NCBI GenBank assembly: GCA_004298675.1
Contig: SCRI01000006.1
Location: forward strand, 1-39,483
DNA from: a bacterium
Lineage (GTDB): Bacteria > Vulcanimicrobiota > Vulcanimicrobiia > Vulcanimicrobiales > SCRA01
DNA length: 39,483 nucleotides
Reading direction: 5' to 3'
The first letter of the stretch is position 1. Each line of letters starts with the position of its first letter. Positions 32,731-39,483 of the stretch are shown here, one piece after another. A program made the position numbers and the translations under genes. The notes below the pieces were generated by a model. The model was given only the letters and a program-made list of their open reading frames with translations. It was not told the DNA's origin and made no database searches.

Positions 32731-33930
32731 CTACTTGAAGGGCCGGATCGGCGGCGCCACCGCTTGTGGCGAGAATACCTTGATCAACTTGGGCTCGATG
32801 CTGCCGTTCGAGTCCTCGAGTCTGGCCACGAACATCGGTTGGAGCATGGCGTGATCGGCGGCGCGGATGGTCTGGTGGCCCTTGGGCGCCTCGAACGACC
32901 AGCCTTCGAGCGCGGAGATCATGGCGTTGACATCGTCACCGCCGGTCTTTGCAACGGCGTGCGCGACCATCTGCGCCGCGACGAAGCCGTCGGGATCGAA
33001 AAGATCGGGAGCCTTGCCCGCCTTCTTTAGTGCCGCCACCAGGTAGTCGTTGGTTTTGCTCTTGGGCCCTTGATAGAAGTAGTGCGAGAGGAAGGTCAAC
33101 TTGGCCGCCACGGGGGCGAAGGTGGGGTAGGAGGCGCGCTGGTCGAGGCCGGTGACGACCTTGCTGACGCCGAAGACGCCCTGGTCATCGAGACTGCGCC
33201 ACATCGCCGCGGCCGTGGTACCGGCCCAGGCGACGAAGACCAGATCAGCCTTGGCATCTTTCGCCTTCTGCGCGAACGGCGTAAAGTCGTTGGCCGAGAG
33301 TGGGACGAAGAGGCCGGAGACGCTTGCGCCTTCGGGGCGAAGCACGGCTTCGACGGCCTTGGCGTTGGCCTGCCCAAAGGCACTGTCTTGCGCGAAGACC
33401 AGCACGCTCTTACCGCGCATGTTGCCGACGATGGCGGCCGAGGTCGCTACGTCCTGATACGTCTGGCGGCCGGAGCGGAAGGTGTAGCGATTGTTTCCGG
33501 TGATGCCGTCGGCGGCGGCGGCGCCGGAGATGAAGAGCACCTGGTTCTCCTTCGCCAGCGGAGCCAGCTGCAGCGCAACGCCCGAGGCTGTGGTGCCGGC
33601 GATGATCTTGTAGCCCTGACCGATCAGATCTTTGGCCGCGGCCACTGCCTTCGCTGGATCGCCGGCGTCGTCGTGCTCCGTGACGACGATCTTGTGGCCG
33701 TCCACCACACCCGTGCCATGCGTCACGTAGTCGAGGCCGATGCGAAAGCCTTCGGCGTACTGGGCCCCGTAGCTGGCCAACAGACCCGTCTTGGAATAGA
33801 TGAGGCCGACATTCACGGGTGCTTTGCTGCCGGCAGCCAAGGCCGGAGCTGGGAGCGTTAAGGAAAGGGACGGCAGCGAAAGGACCAACGAGGACGCGGT
33901 CAACTGCGTAAGCGCGCGGCTTCTGTTCAT
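32731..33930 (-). CDS. LivK-type periplasmic substrate-binding protein
   Basis: The 399-residue protein begins at ATG 33930, with GGGAGGA just upstream. It has a signal peptide (residues about 1-32, ending PALAA) without a lipobox cysteine, so it is a soluble periplasmic protein. The mature part (VNVGLIYSKTGLLASYGAQY) is the type I periplasmic binding fold of the LivK/AmiC group. It captures a branched-chain amino acid, amide, short-chain acid or aromatic acid and delivers it to LivHM. It is the first gene of the importer operon, with a divergent alpha/beta hydrolase 72 bp away. The substrate is open; urea is unlikely because the gene order is not that of urtABCDE. Confidence 0.88.
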   Translation of the reverse strand: MNRSRALTQLTASSLVLSLPSLSLTLPAPALAAGSKAPVNVGLIYSKTGLLASYGAQYAEGFRIGLDYVTHGTGVVDGHKIVVTEHDDAGDPAKAVAAAKDLIGQGYKIIAGTTASGVALQLAPLAKENQVLFISGAAAADGITGNNRYTFRSGRQTYQDVATSAAIVGNMRGKSVLVFAQDSAFGQANAKAVEAVLRPEGASVSGLFVPLSANDFTPFAQKAKDAKADLVFVAWAGTTAAAMWRSLDDQGVFGVSKVVTGLDQRASYPTFAPVAAKLTFLSHYFYQGPKSKTNDYLVAALKKAGKAPDLFDPDGFVAAQMVAHAVAKTGGDDVNAMISALEGWSFEAPKGHQTIRAADHAMLQPMFVARLEDSNGSIEPKLIKVFSPQAVAPPIRPFK

Positions 33931-34002
33931 GGCTCCTCCCGAAAGTACGAACAGGAGATTCCTGCAGGAGGCGCATGGTCCCTCCGCGCGTAACGCCGGC
34001 TC

Positions 34003-35274
34003 ATGAACGAGCGCATCGCCCTTGCCGAGCATGTCGATTTGCGCGCCGCCGCGGCCGCGCCGTACGCTCCAGCGGCCACGCTGCCTGCGGGCGCAACGAG
34101 CCTCTATGGCCCCGATGTACCATTCGGATCGCCCGCCTTCGCCATCCGCGATGCGGAGGATATCACGCCGTCCGCGCTGGCAGTGCCGCGCGACGCTATC
34201 CCCGGCTGGCGTGCCCTAGGATCGCTCTGGCCCGGGGAGCGCTTCATCGTGCGCATCCCCGAAGACTGGAACGGCCGGCTGGTGGCAGTTGGAACGCCCG
34301 CGCAGCGCTCGGAGTTCGCTTGCGACCGGTTCTTCAGCGATCCGCTGCTCGAGCGCGGCTACGCCTACGTGTGCGGCAACAAAGGGCAAGGCGACGGCGC
34401 GGTGCTGCTGGAGCCGGGCGCGCGCTTCACTCTGGACGGCGTGACGCTGCCGCGCTATCTGCTACCCGGCGGGCGCGGCATCTCGTTCTGGCAGCACGCG
34501 CCCGGCCATACGATGGAGCGCTGGGCCGAAGAGCTGATCGCGATCACGCGCGCGGCAGCCGAGGTTATCACGGCGGTACATGGCCAGCCGCCCGCGCAGA
34601 CGTTCGCGCTGGGGCTCTCCAACGGCGGTTACGAAGTGCGTCGCGCCATCGAAGAGAGCGATCTCTACGCCGGAGCGCTCACGTGGAATGCCGTGCTGTG
34701 GACAGTGGAGCACAATCTGCTGCGCCACTTGCCGCAGGCGGTGGCGGCGATGCGTGCGGGCCGGCCCGAGCGCCTGGAGGCGTTGGGTTTTCCCCCCGAC
34801 GTTCGCGGCATCTCCGGCGCCTCACTCTACGAGAAGAACTTCGCGACGTACTGGGCGCTGACGGCCTGGCTGCATGCGATGAACCTGGATCCGCAGACGT
34901 CGCTAGCGTATAGCGACGTGCGCGACCCGGAACCCGCGGAGCGCTGGAACGCGCACATCGAGGATTGGGAGTTCGACCGCTCACCCGTGATTGCGCAGCG
35001 CGTGCAGCGCTACGCCAACACCGGACGCATCCGCTGTCCGCTGGTGGAGTTGGCCTCCGAGTACGATCATCTGATTCCGCCCGCGCTGCACCTTGAACCC
35101 TATGCGCGCCTGATCGCGCGCGCGGGGCGCAGTCATCTCTATCGCAGCGAGATGCTGGCAAAGGCACAGCACGTGGACCGCTGGTCCGAGGACGCCGACT
35201 TTCCGCAGCTGGAGCTAGGCTATCCGCGCGTGCTGCGAGCGTTCGACGAGCTGGCCGCGACGACCGCGTCCTGA
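34003..35274 (+). CDS. Alpha/beta hydrolase (tannase/oligomer-hydrolase-like)
   Basis: The 423-residue protein has the nucleophile elbow ALGLSNGGYEVRRA (Ser about 208), an acid in ASEYDHLIPP (Asp about 350), and a His in LAKAQHVDRW (about 388), giving a plausible catalytic triad. An oxyanion-type VCGNKGQGDG precedes the elbow. The size and layout resemble the tannase/feruloyl esterase and 3-hydroxybutyrate oligomer hydrolase groups. No signal peptide is seen, so it acts in the cytoplasm. It is divergent from livK, so it may cut a compound brought in by the importer; that is inferred. The ATG at 34003 lacks a clear ribosome binding site. Confidence 0.75.
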   Translation: MNERIALAEHVDLRAAAAAPYAPAATLPAGATSLYGPDVPFGSPAFAIRDAEDITPSALAVPRDAIPGWRALGSLWPGERFIVRIPEDWNGRLVAVGTPAQRSEFACDRFFSDPLLERGYAYVCGNKGQGDGAVLLEPGARFTLDGVTLPRYLLPGGRGISFWQHAPGHTMERWAEELIAITRAAAEVITAVHGQPPAQTFALGLSNGGYEVRRAIEESDLYAGALTWNAVLWTVEHNLLRHLPQAVAAMRAGRPERLEALGFPPDVRGISGASLYEKNFATYWALTAWLHAMNLDPQTSLAYSDVRDPEPAERWNAHIEDWEFDRSPVIAQRVQRYANTGRIRCPLVELASEYDHLIPPALHLEPYARLIARAGRSHLYRSEMLAKAQHVDRWSEDADFPQLELGYPRVLRAFDELAATTAS

Positions 35275-35302
35275 GCAGCAGCGGTTGCGGCTGCACTGGC
35301 TA

Positions 35303-35358
35303 GCCCCCGCTCCCCTTGGGTGCCGCCCCTGCGTGCCGCCGGGAAGGGGGGCGGGGGC
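35303..35358 (+). terminator. Long hairpin after the alpha/beta hydrolase
   Basis: GCCCCCGCTCCCCTT (35303-35317) can pair with AAGGGGGGCGGGGGC (35344-35358): 14 Watson-Crick pairs plus one U-G wobble, with a 26-nt loop. The wobble is only allowed in plus-strand RNA, so it fits the hydrolase transcript. No U-tract follows. The rest of the 35275-35491 spacer shows no gene. Confidence 0.45.
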
Positions 35359-35491
35359 GCGCGGTAAACACACCACCCGCGCCATAACGCCGGCCTCCGA
35401 GGAACGCCGCAGGTAATTTCAAGGGCAGCGGACGGGGGAGGCGGGGCAAACGTGACTGGAAAACGCTTGCGGGACAAGGCGCACACGACGG

Positions 35492-35568
35492 GCGGCCGTA
35501 GCTCAATAGGATAGAGCGGGGGACTCCTAAGCCTCAGGTTGGAGGTTCAAATCCTCTCGGCCGCGCCA
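35492..35568 (+). tRNA. tRNA-Arg (anticodon CCT)
   Basis: Acceptor GCGGCCG (35492-35498) pairs with CGGCCGC (35558-35564), followed by discriminator G and encoded CCA (35566-35568). The D arm (GCTC/GAGC), the anticodon loop CTCCTAA with anticodon CCT, and T arm GGAGG-TTCAAAT-CCTCT fold. The anticodon stem GGGGA/GCCTC has a G-T wobble and an A-G mismatch next to the loop, a little weak but acceptable. It reads AGG, a rare codon in GC-rich genomes. Confidence 0.93.
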
Positions 35569-35613
35569 CTCTCTCAACGCTGCCAACTCCCGCACCTCGG
35601 GTCTTGCGCGGCG

Positions 35614-35622
35614 TGGTATACT
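35614..35622 (+). promoter_or_regulatory. Extended -10 promoter for rpmG
   Basis: TGG followed by TATACT at 35617-35622 is a good extended -10 element (TGnTATAAT-like, 5 of 6). No clear -35 sits 17 nt upstream, which extended -10 promoters can do without. Transcription would start near 35629, about 50 nt before rpmG, and could also cover tRNA-Trp and secE-nusG. Confidence 0.5.
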
Positions 35623-35678
35623 AGGGTGTCGAACGGACCGCACGTCCGTTCTCTTCATGTTCCGAAGGGGCACGGGCC

Positions 35679-35843
35679 GTGGCCAAGAAAGAGAATCGCG
35701 TCATCATCACGCTCGCCTGCACGGAGTGCAAGCGGCGCAATTATTCGACCACGAAGAACAAACAGAAGCATTCCGACCGGCTTGAGATGAGCAAGTACTG
35801 CCGTTTCTGCCGTTGCCACCGGGCGCACAAAGAGACGCGCTAG
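35679..35843 (+). CDS. rpmG: 50S ribosomal protein L33
   Basis: A GTG-started 54-residue protein reads [17 protein letters not shown], then [17 protein letters not shown], then [20 protein letters not shown]. It has two Cys-x-x-Cys pairs (14/17 and 41/44), so it is the zinc-binding form of L33. L33 sits near the E site of the 50S subunit. It lies in the standard place before tRNA-Trp, secE and nusG. The ribosome binding site (AAGGGG) is moderate. Confidence 0.95.
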   Translation: MAKKENRVIITLACTECKRRNYSTTKNKQKHSDRLEMSKYCRFCRCHRAHKETR

Positions 35844-35933
35844 AGCGCACTTCGCGGCGGGGCTGGAGAGAATAGTAGACTTCTAAAAGTAGATCGCGAA
35901 GGATTTTCGTTCAGCCCTAGCAGCGAAGAGCGA

Positions 35934-35953
35934 CGCGTGCTCGGATGCACGCG
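35934..35953 (+). other. Hairpin between rpmG and tRNA-Trp
   Basis: CGCGTGC (35934-35940) and GCACGCG (35947-35953) form a perfect 7-bp stem with a 6-nt loop, about 90 nt after rpmG and 42 nt before tRNA-Trp. No U-tract follows. It could limit read-through from rpmG or be an RNA processing site. The other part of the 35844-35995 spacer shows no gene. Confidence 0.3.
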
Positions 35954-35995
35954 AGCGATGAGCGACAACGGGATGGGCGAAAAGACGAGTGATAT

Positions 35996-36070
35996 AGGGC
36001 AGTAGCTCAATGGTAGAGTAGCGGTCTCCAAAACCGTTGGTTGCAGGTTCGAGTCCTGTCTGCCCTGCCA
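35996..36070 (+). tRNA. tRNA-Trp (anticodon CCA)
   Basis: Acceptor AGGGCAG (35996-36002) pairs with CTGCCCT (36060-36066), followed by discriminator G and encoded CCA (36068-36070). The D arm (GCTC/GAGT), anticodon arm GCGGT-CTCCAAA-ACCGT with anticodon CCA, and T arm all fold. Its place between rpmG and secE is widely conserved. Confidence 0.97.
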
Positions 36071-36079
36071 CATTCGAGC

Positions 36080-36100
36080 GCCGCGCGAAGTCTGCGCGGC
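36080..36100 (+). other. Hairpin between tRNA-Trp and secE
   Basis: GCCGCGC (36080-36086) and GCGCGGC (36094-36100) form a perfect 7-bp stem with a 7-nt loop, 10 nt after the tRNA-Trp 3' end. A pyrimidine-rich stretch (CTCGTTCTCCTC) follows. It may mark the tRNA 3' processing end or partial termination. Confidence 0.35.
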
Positions 36101-36149
36101 CTCGTTCTCCTCACCAAGGGATTGCAGATCGAGAGTGGAGAGTCGCACG

Positions 36150-36395
36150 ATGAATAGGCCGACCGGGAGCGGCGGCGGTGGGTCGCAGCCCCGTCAAGCG
36201 CGGGCCGCGGGCGGCATGCAGGTCAAGGAGTTCGTGCGTCAGCTCATGGCCGAGATGAAGCGCGTAACCTGGCCCACGCGAGACGAGTGGATCTCCGCCA
36301 CGGTCCTCGTCATCGCGCTGGTGGTGCTGGTGGGGCTGTTCACCTGGGCTGTGGACCTGGGCTTCCAGTGGCTCTTCAGTCTGGTGGGACACTAG
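36150..36395 (+). CDS. secE: Protein translocase subunit SecE
   Basis: The 81-residue protein has a Gly/Ser-rich start and then the SecE signature QVKEFVRQLMAEMKRVTWPT (residues about 24-43) and one C-terminal membrane segment (ATVLVIALVVLVGLFTWAV). It is part of SecYEG in the inner membrane. I choose ATG 36150, with GGAG at 36137-36140, over GTG 36135. The single membrane span is the usual minimal form. It is 9 nt before nusG. Confidence 0.95.
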   Translation: MNRPTGSGGGGSQPRQARAAGGMQVKEFVRQLMAEMKRVTWPTRDEWISATVLVIALVVLVGLFTWAVDLGFQWLFSLVGH

Positions 36396-36404
36396 GGTCG
36401 GTAC

Positions 36405-36968
36405 GTGATTGTGACAACGTCTGAAGATCGGCAACAGCTCAAGCACTGGTACGTGATTCACACGTACTCGGGCTACGAGAATAAAGTCAAGGCCAACCTC
36501 GAGCGGCGCATCCACTCCATGAACATGCAGGACAAGATCTTTCGCGTCCTCGTGCCCATGGAGGACGAGGTCGAGTTCAAGGACGGCAAGCGCAAGATTA
36601 CGCCCAAGAAGGTCTTCCCGGGTTACGTGCTCGTCGAGATGGTGATGGACGACGAGTCCTGGTACGTGGTGCGCAACACCTCCGGTGTAACGGGATTCGT
36701 GGGCTCGCCTGGCGGCGGAGAGAAGCCGCTTCCGCTTCAGGACAAAGAGGTCAAGACCATCCTCAAGCAGATGGGTATCGAGACGCCGCGCCTGAAGGTC
36801 GAGTTTGCGAAGGGCGATCGCGTCAAGGTGACTTCGGGGCCGTTCTTCGACTTCACCGGCATCGTGGACGAAGTTCAGCCCGAGAAGGAGAAGGTGCGCG
36901 CGCTGATCTCGATCTTCGGCCGCGAGACCCCCGTCGAGTTGGAGTTCTATCAGATCGAGAAAGTGTAG
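36405..36968 (+). CDS. nusG: Transcription termination/antitermination factor NusG
   Basis: The 187-residue protein has the NGN domain (KHWYVIHTYSGYENKVKANL, KVFPGYVLVEMVMDDESWY, VRNTSGVTGFVG) and a C-terminal KOW domain (GDRVKVTSGPFFDFTGIVDE, near residues 137-156). It binds RNA polymerase and supports elongation, Rho-dependent termination and coupling to the ribosome. The start is GTG 36405. There is no extra inserted domain. Confidence 0.97.
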   Translation: MIVTTSEDRQQLKHWYVIHTYSGYENKVKANLERRIHSMNMQDKIFRVLVPMEDEVEFKDGKRKITPKKVFPGYVLVEMVMDDESWYVVRNTSGVTGFVGSPGGGEKPLPLQDKEVKTILKQMGIETPRLKVEFAKGDRVKVTSGPFFDFTGIVDEVQPEKEKVRALISIFGRETPVELEFYQIEKV

Positions 36969-36971
36969 GCG

Positions 36972-36995
36972 CTCCGGGCCCACCGGCCCGGAGCC
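36972..36995 (+). other. Hairpin between nusG and rplK
   Basis: GCTCCGGGCC (36972-36981) and GGCCCGGAGC (36986-36995) form a perfect 10-bp stem with a CACC loop, starting 3 nt after the nusG stop. No U-tract follows. It could be a partial terminator or, less likely, part of the L1-type autoregulation site in front of the L11-L1 genes. The inner stem CCGGGCC/GGCCCGG recurs after rplL. Confidence 0.5.
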
Positions 36996-37070
36996 CTCGG
37001 CCGCGACCACCCGGCTGCTGGTGGCAGAATCGGCGGAGCGTACGCCCCGCCTTCGAAAGGACGACAGACC

Positions 37071-37496
37071 ATGGCAAAGCGTGCAGTCGCGAAAGTGATC
37101 CTGCAGCTTCAGGCAGGCAAGGCCACCCCCGCGCCGCCTGTCGGACCCGCACTGGGGCAGCACGGCATCAACCTCATGGAGTTCTGCAAGTCGTACAACG
37201 AACGTACGGCGAAGCAGGCTGGTGAGATCATCCCCGTCGAGATCACGGTCTATGAAGACCGCTCGTTTACGTTCGTCACCAAGACCCCGCCCGCGAGCTT
37301 TCTCATCAAGAAGGCCGCCGGCATCGAGTCGGGCTCGGCCGAGCCCAATCGCAAGAAGGTTGCGAAGCTGACGCCGGCTCAGATACGCGAGATCGCGCAG
37401 AAGAAGATGGCCGATCTCAATGCCAACGACATCGAGGCGGCCGCGGCGATCATCGCCGGGACGGCCCGTTCGATGGGCGTGGAGGTTGAGGCGTAA
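37071..37496 (+). CDS. rplK: 50S ribosomal protein L11
   Basis: The 141-residue protein has the L11 pattern: [38 protein letters not shown], the linker, then the C-terminal rRNA-binding domain ([18 protein letters not shown] to [12 protein letters not shown]). It binds the GTPase-associated centre of 23S rRNA with L10-L12. The stop overlaps the rplA start by one base (TAATG). Confidence 0.98.
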   Translation: MAKRAVAKVILQLQAGKATPAPPVGPALGQHGINLMEFCKSYNERTAKQAGEIIPVEITVYEDRSFTFVTKTPPASFLIKKAAGIESGSAEPNRKKVAKLTPAQIREIAQKKMADLNANDIEAAAAIIAGTARSMGVEVEA

Positions 37497-38197
37497 TGGC
37501 GCAGGGCAAGAAGTACCGCAACGCGGTGACGCAGTACGACGCGGAGCGGCTCTACGAGGCTGCCGAGGCGGCGGGCGTGGTCAAGCAGATTGCCACGGCG
37601 AAGTTCGACGAGACCGTTGAGGTTCACATCCGCCTGGGCGTGGATCCCAAGAAGAGCGACCAGAACGTGCGCGGCACGGTGCTCCTCCCCAACGGGACGG
37701 GGCGAACCGTGCGCGTCATTGCCTTCGCCAAGGGCGATAAAGCCAAGGAGGCGCAGGCCGCCGGTGCCGACTTCGTCGGCGATCAAGAACTCATCGACAA
37801 AGTGAAGTCCGGGTGGAGCGAGTTCGACGTGGCGGTGGCCACGCCCGACATGATGGGCGCGGTCGGCTCCAACCTCGGCCGCATCCTGGCACAGAAGATG
37901 CCGAACCCCAAGGCTGGTACCGTGACGCCGAACATCGCTTCGGCTATCAAGGACATCAAGGCCGGTAAGGTGGAGTTCCGGCTCGACAAGACCGGCATCG
38001 TCCACACGATCATCGGGAAGGTCAGCTTCGAAGGCACCGCTTTGGCGGAGAACCTCACCGTGCTCGTGGACGCGCTCGTACGCGCGAAGCCTTCCGCGGC
38101 CAAGGGCACCTATCTGAGGAGCATCACCATCTGCTCGACGATGGGTCCCGGCGTGAAGATCGATCCCAATCGTGTGAAGGCGGCCGTTCCCGCCTAA
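37496..38197 (+). CDS. rplA: 50S ribosomal protein L1
   Basis: The 233-residue protein reads [18 protein letters not shown], then [40 protein letters not shown] and [20 protein letters not shown], the conserved L1 blocks. L1 forms the mobile stalk at the E site, and in several bacteria represses its own mRNA. It follows rplK directly; a separate promoter and leader for rplJL come next. Confidence 0.98.
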   Translation: MAQGKKYRNAVTQYDAERLYEAAEAAGVVKQIATAKFDETVEVHIRLGVDPKKSDQNVRGTVLLPNGTGRTVRVIAFAKGDKAKEAQAAGADFVGDQELIDKVKSGWSEFDVAVATPDMMGAVGSNLGRILAQKMPNPKAGTVTPNIASAIKDIKAGKVEFRLDKTGIVHTIIGKVSFEGTALAENLTVLVDALVRAKPSAAKGTYLRSITICSTMGPGVKIDPNRVKAAVPA

Positions 38198-38225
38198 GCT
38201 CGTACTGGAGTGGCTGGAGGTTGGT

Positions 38226-38254
38226 TTGACAGCCCCCAGCCGTTCTGGTAACAT
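38226..38254 (+). promoter_or_regulatory. Sigma70-like promoter of the rplJL operon
   Basis: A perfect -35 TTGACA (38226-38231) is followed by a 17-nt spacer and TAACAT (38249-38254, 4 of 6 to consensus). The start would be near 38261, leaving a leader of about 200 nt before rplJ. It lies 28 nt after the rplA stop, so rplJL can be expressed apart from rplKA. Confidence 0.75.
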
Positions 38255-38310
38255 CCCACTTTGGAGTCGTGCGCATCCGCCGCACACTCCGGCGTACCGT
38301 TACGTCTTCC

Positions 38311-38417
38311 GATGACCGCAGGTCGCGTGCGATAATGCCCTTCTTAAAGAGGGCGCCTGCCGAGGATGTCGCTCACCTTCGTCTGCACGAGCGCACCTCC
38401 GCGAAGCGTCGAGGTGC
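38311..38417 (+). promoter_or_regulatory. Ribosomal protein L10 leader
   Basis: The 266-bp spacer before rplJ holds the L10 leader core: GCAGG (38318-38322) pairs with CCTGC (38356-38360), GCCC (38337-38340) with GGGC (38351-38354), with a loop TTCTTAAAGA, and the conserved CCTGCCGAGG box at 38356-38365. Free L10-(L12) complex binds this fold to repress its own operon. Downstream, GCACCTC/GAGGTGC (38393-38399, 38411-38417) and a small GTCCC/GGGAC hairpin (38422-38435) follow, without a U-tract. The repression mechanism here is not settled by sequence. Confidence 0.85.
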
Positions 38418-38463
38418 CGCCGTCCCCACCGGGACACGTGCGGATATCATCTGAGGTGAATGA

Positions 38464-38991
38464 ATGCCTACCGCAAAGAAGGACGCGACGATCGAAGCGC
38501 TGCGCGAGCGTATGTCGCAGACGCGCAACGTCTTCCTGACGGACTTTCGCGGGCTGACGGTCGGCGAGATCTCGAAGCTGCGGCGCGCGCTCGGCAAGGG
38601 CGGCGCGTCGTACGGCGTGGTGAAGAACACCCTCTTCACCAAGGCTGCTCCGGAGATCGCCGGCCAACTCGAGGCGTACTTGCACGGACCCACGGCTATC
38701 GTCTTTGCGGGCGAGGACGTGGTGGCTCCAGCCAAGGCCCTTCAGTCGTTCATCGACGAGACTAAGAGACTCGAGGTCAAGGCCGCCATCGTCGACGGCC
38801 GCGTCATCGGGAAGGCCGAGGTCGAGCAGCTCTCCAAGCTCCCGAGCCTCGACGAGTTGCGTGCGCAACTCGTCGGCGTGCTCGTGGCGCCGCTGCAAAA
38901 TCTGGTCTCCACGCTCTCCGGCAAGCAAACAGAGCTAGCCGGCGTGCTCGAGTCGCTCGCCGAGAAAAAAGCCGCAAGCCCCGCCGCGTAA
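38464..38991 (+). CDS. rplJ: 50S ribosomal protein L10
   Basis: The 175-residue protein begins MPTAKKDATIEALRERM and has FLTDFRGLTVGEISKLRRAL, YGVVKNTLFTKAA and a long C-terminal helix (about 130-170) that docks L12 dimers. It anchors the L12 stalk on 23S rRNA and is the autorepressor of the operon. I use ATG 38464, with GAGGTG at 38453-38458, rather than the out-of-frame ATG at 38460. Confidence 0.97.
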   Translation: MPTAKKDATIEALRERMSQTRNVFLTDFRGLTVGEISKLRRALGKGGASYGVVKNTLFTKAAPEIAGQLEAYLHGPTAIVFAGEDVVAPAKALQSFIDETKRLEVKAAIVDGRVIGKAEVEQLSKLPSLDELRAQLVGVLVAPLQNLVSTLSGKQTELAGVLESLAEKKAASPAA

Positions 38992-39018
38992 CGCTACAAC
39001 AGGAGAAAGCAGATCATC

Positions 39019-39390
39019 ATGGCTGTTGCCGAGATCATTGACCAGATTGAGAAACTGACCGTCCTCGAGCTCAACGAGCTCGTCTCGACGATCAAGGACA
39101 AGTGGGGCGTCCAGGCTGCCGCGCCGGTGGCTGTGGCCGCCGCCGGTGGTGCCGCCGCGGCAGCCCCGGCCGCCGAGAAGACCGAGTTCGACGCCGTGCT
39201 GACCGAGGTCGGCGGCGAGAAGATCAAGGTCATCAAGGTCGTGCGCGAGCTCACGAGCCTAGGACTCACCGAGGCCAAGGCCTTCGTGGAGTCGGCACCC
39301 AAGGCCGTGAAGTCCGGCGTCACCAAAGAAGAGGCCGAGACCGTCAAGAAGAAGCTCGAAGAAGTCGGCGCCAAGGTCGAGATCAAGTAA
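39019..39390 (+). CDS. rplL: 50S ribosomal protein L7/L12
   Basis: The 123-residue protein has the N-terminal dimerisation helices ([20 protein letters not shown]), an Ala-rich hinge ([17 protein letters not shown]) and the C-terminal domain [20 protein letters not shown] and [20 protein letters not shown] that recruits translation GTPases. It is the last complete gene of the window. Confidence 0.98.
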   Translation: MAVAEIIDQIEKLTVLELNELVSTIKDKWGVQAAAPVAVAAAGGAAAAAPAAEKTEFDAVLTEVGGEKIKVIKVVRELTSLGLTEAKAFVESAPKAVKSGVTKEEAETVKKKLEEVGAKVEIK

Positions 39391-39420
39391 GGTTCAAGCC
39401 GGGCCGAGTGGCCCGGAACC
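39391..39420 (+). terminator. Hairpin after rplL (attenuator candidate)
   Basis: CCGGGCC (39399-39405) and GGCCCGG (39410-39416) form a 7-bp stem with a GAGT loop, extended by GGTT/AACC (39391-39394, 39417-39420) across a 4-nt bulge, and followed by TTTC. It starts right after the rplL stop, where partial terminators before rpoB are common. Termination would be partial at most given the short T-run. Confidence 0.55.
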
Positions 39421-39437
39421 TTTCAAGGTCCAGGGGT

Positions 39438-39470
39438 CCCCGCGAGTGGAGCGCAGCGAAACTCGTGGGG
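39438..39470. repeat. Imperfect inverted repeat near the window end
   Basis: CCCCGCGAGT (39438-39447) and ACTCGTGGGG (39461-39470) pair over 10 bp with one G-T wobble and a 13-nt loop (GGAGCGCAGCGAA), followed by ATTTG. It lies 48 nt after rplL in the expected rplL-rpoB spacer. It resembles dispersed extragenic palindromes of GC-rich genomes, but no second copy is seen in the window. Confidence 0.35.
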
Positions 39471-39483
39471 ATTTGTCGGCGCC

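Noticed and set aside
29320-33930. Urea transporter (urtABCDE) as the identity of the ABC importer
   Set aside because: Gene order is binding protein, two ATPases, two permeases, and no urease genes are nearby; a general Liv-type importer is the safer call.
33975-34913. 312-codon open frame with AGGAGG just before its ATG
   Set aside because: Spacing is only 3 nt, the product is Arg/Ala-rich without a fold, and the alpha/beta hydrolase in the other frame has a full catalytic triad.
35840-36148. Minus-strand open frames across rpmG end and tRNA-Trp
   Set aside because: They run antisense through the tRNA gene and have no ribosome binding site or domain.
36111-37163. 350-codon open frame antisense to secE-nusG-rplK
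   Set aside because: It runs antisense to three housekeeping genes and shows no domain; it is an effect of GC-rich codon use.

Overview
The window looks like a chromosomal segment of a GC-rich diderm bacterium. The diderm reading rests on a secretin (CpaC) belonging to a Tad pilus. A class II fructose-1,6-bisphosphatase (GlpX), two genes of the futalosine menaquinone route (mqnB, mqnD), a YqeG-type HAD protein, and a copper-amine-oxidase-type stalk domain are compatible with uncultivated Terrabacteria-like diderms such as Eremiobacterota/Vulcanimicrobiota. That placement is an inference with low confidence; no rRNA is present. I see no insertion sequence, phage gene, CRISPR array or plasmid module.

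Region 1 (1-10221) is a complete-looking Tad/Flp pilus locus split into two divergent units around about 160 bp. The minus-strand unit is secretin, TadG-like and TadE-like pseudopilin. The plus-strand unit is a secreted stalk-domain protein, two 53-residue Flp pilins separated by a strong hairpin, a prepilin peptidase (TadV), CpaB, a natural TadZ(CpaE)-TadA(CpaF) fusion ATPase, TadB, TadC and a second A24 prepilin peptidase. Region 2 (10221-15552) holds four polytopic membrane proteins of the DUF2029/GT87-like type. Two are translationally coupled to the end of the tad operon and two lie on the opposite strand, so the block is two convergent pairs. Three of the four share four unusual sequence signatures. 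This pilus-linked paralogue cluster is the best candidate for something not well described.

Region 3 (15652-20795) has an orphan polyketide-cyclase-like protein overlapping a FabF-like ketosynthase with no canonical start codon at its family N-terminus, then a minus-strand envelope glycosylation operon (PIG-V-like mannosyltransferase, GtrA, GT39-like transferase). Region 4 (20935-25080) is metabolism: glpX, yqeG, aroE on plus, and a Nudix hydrolase plus metallo-beta-lactamase-fold hydrolase on minus. Region 5 (25243-29240) has tRNA-Thr, a small orphan protein, a methyltransferase, mqnB-mqnD, and a BNR/Asp-box repeat protein coupled to a MoaD/ThiS-like protein. Region 6 (29320-35274) is a branched-chain amino-acid-type ABC importer (livKGFHM order) divergent from an alpha/beta hydrolase.

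Region 7 (35492-39483) is the conserved transcription/translation block: tRNA-Arg, rpmG, tRNA-Trp, secE, nusG, rplK, rplA, then a sigma70-like promoter, the L10 leader, rplJ and rplL. The window ends in the rplL downstream spacer, where rpoB would be expected. GC-rich hairpins without U-tracts are frequent at gene ends. Non-coding stretches are all below about 270 bp; the longest is the L10 leader.
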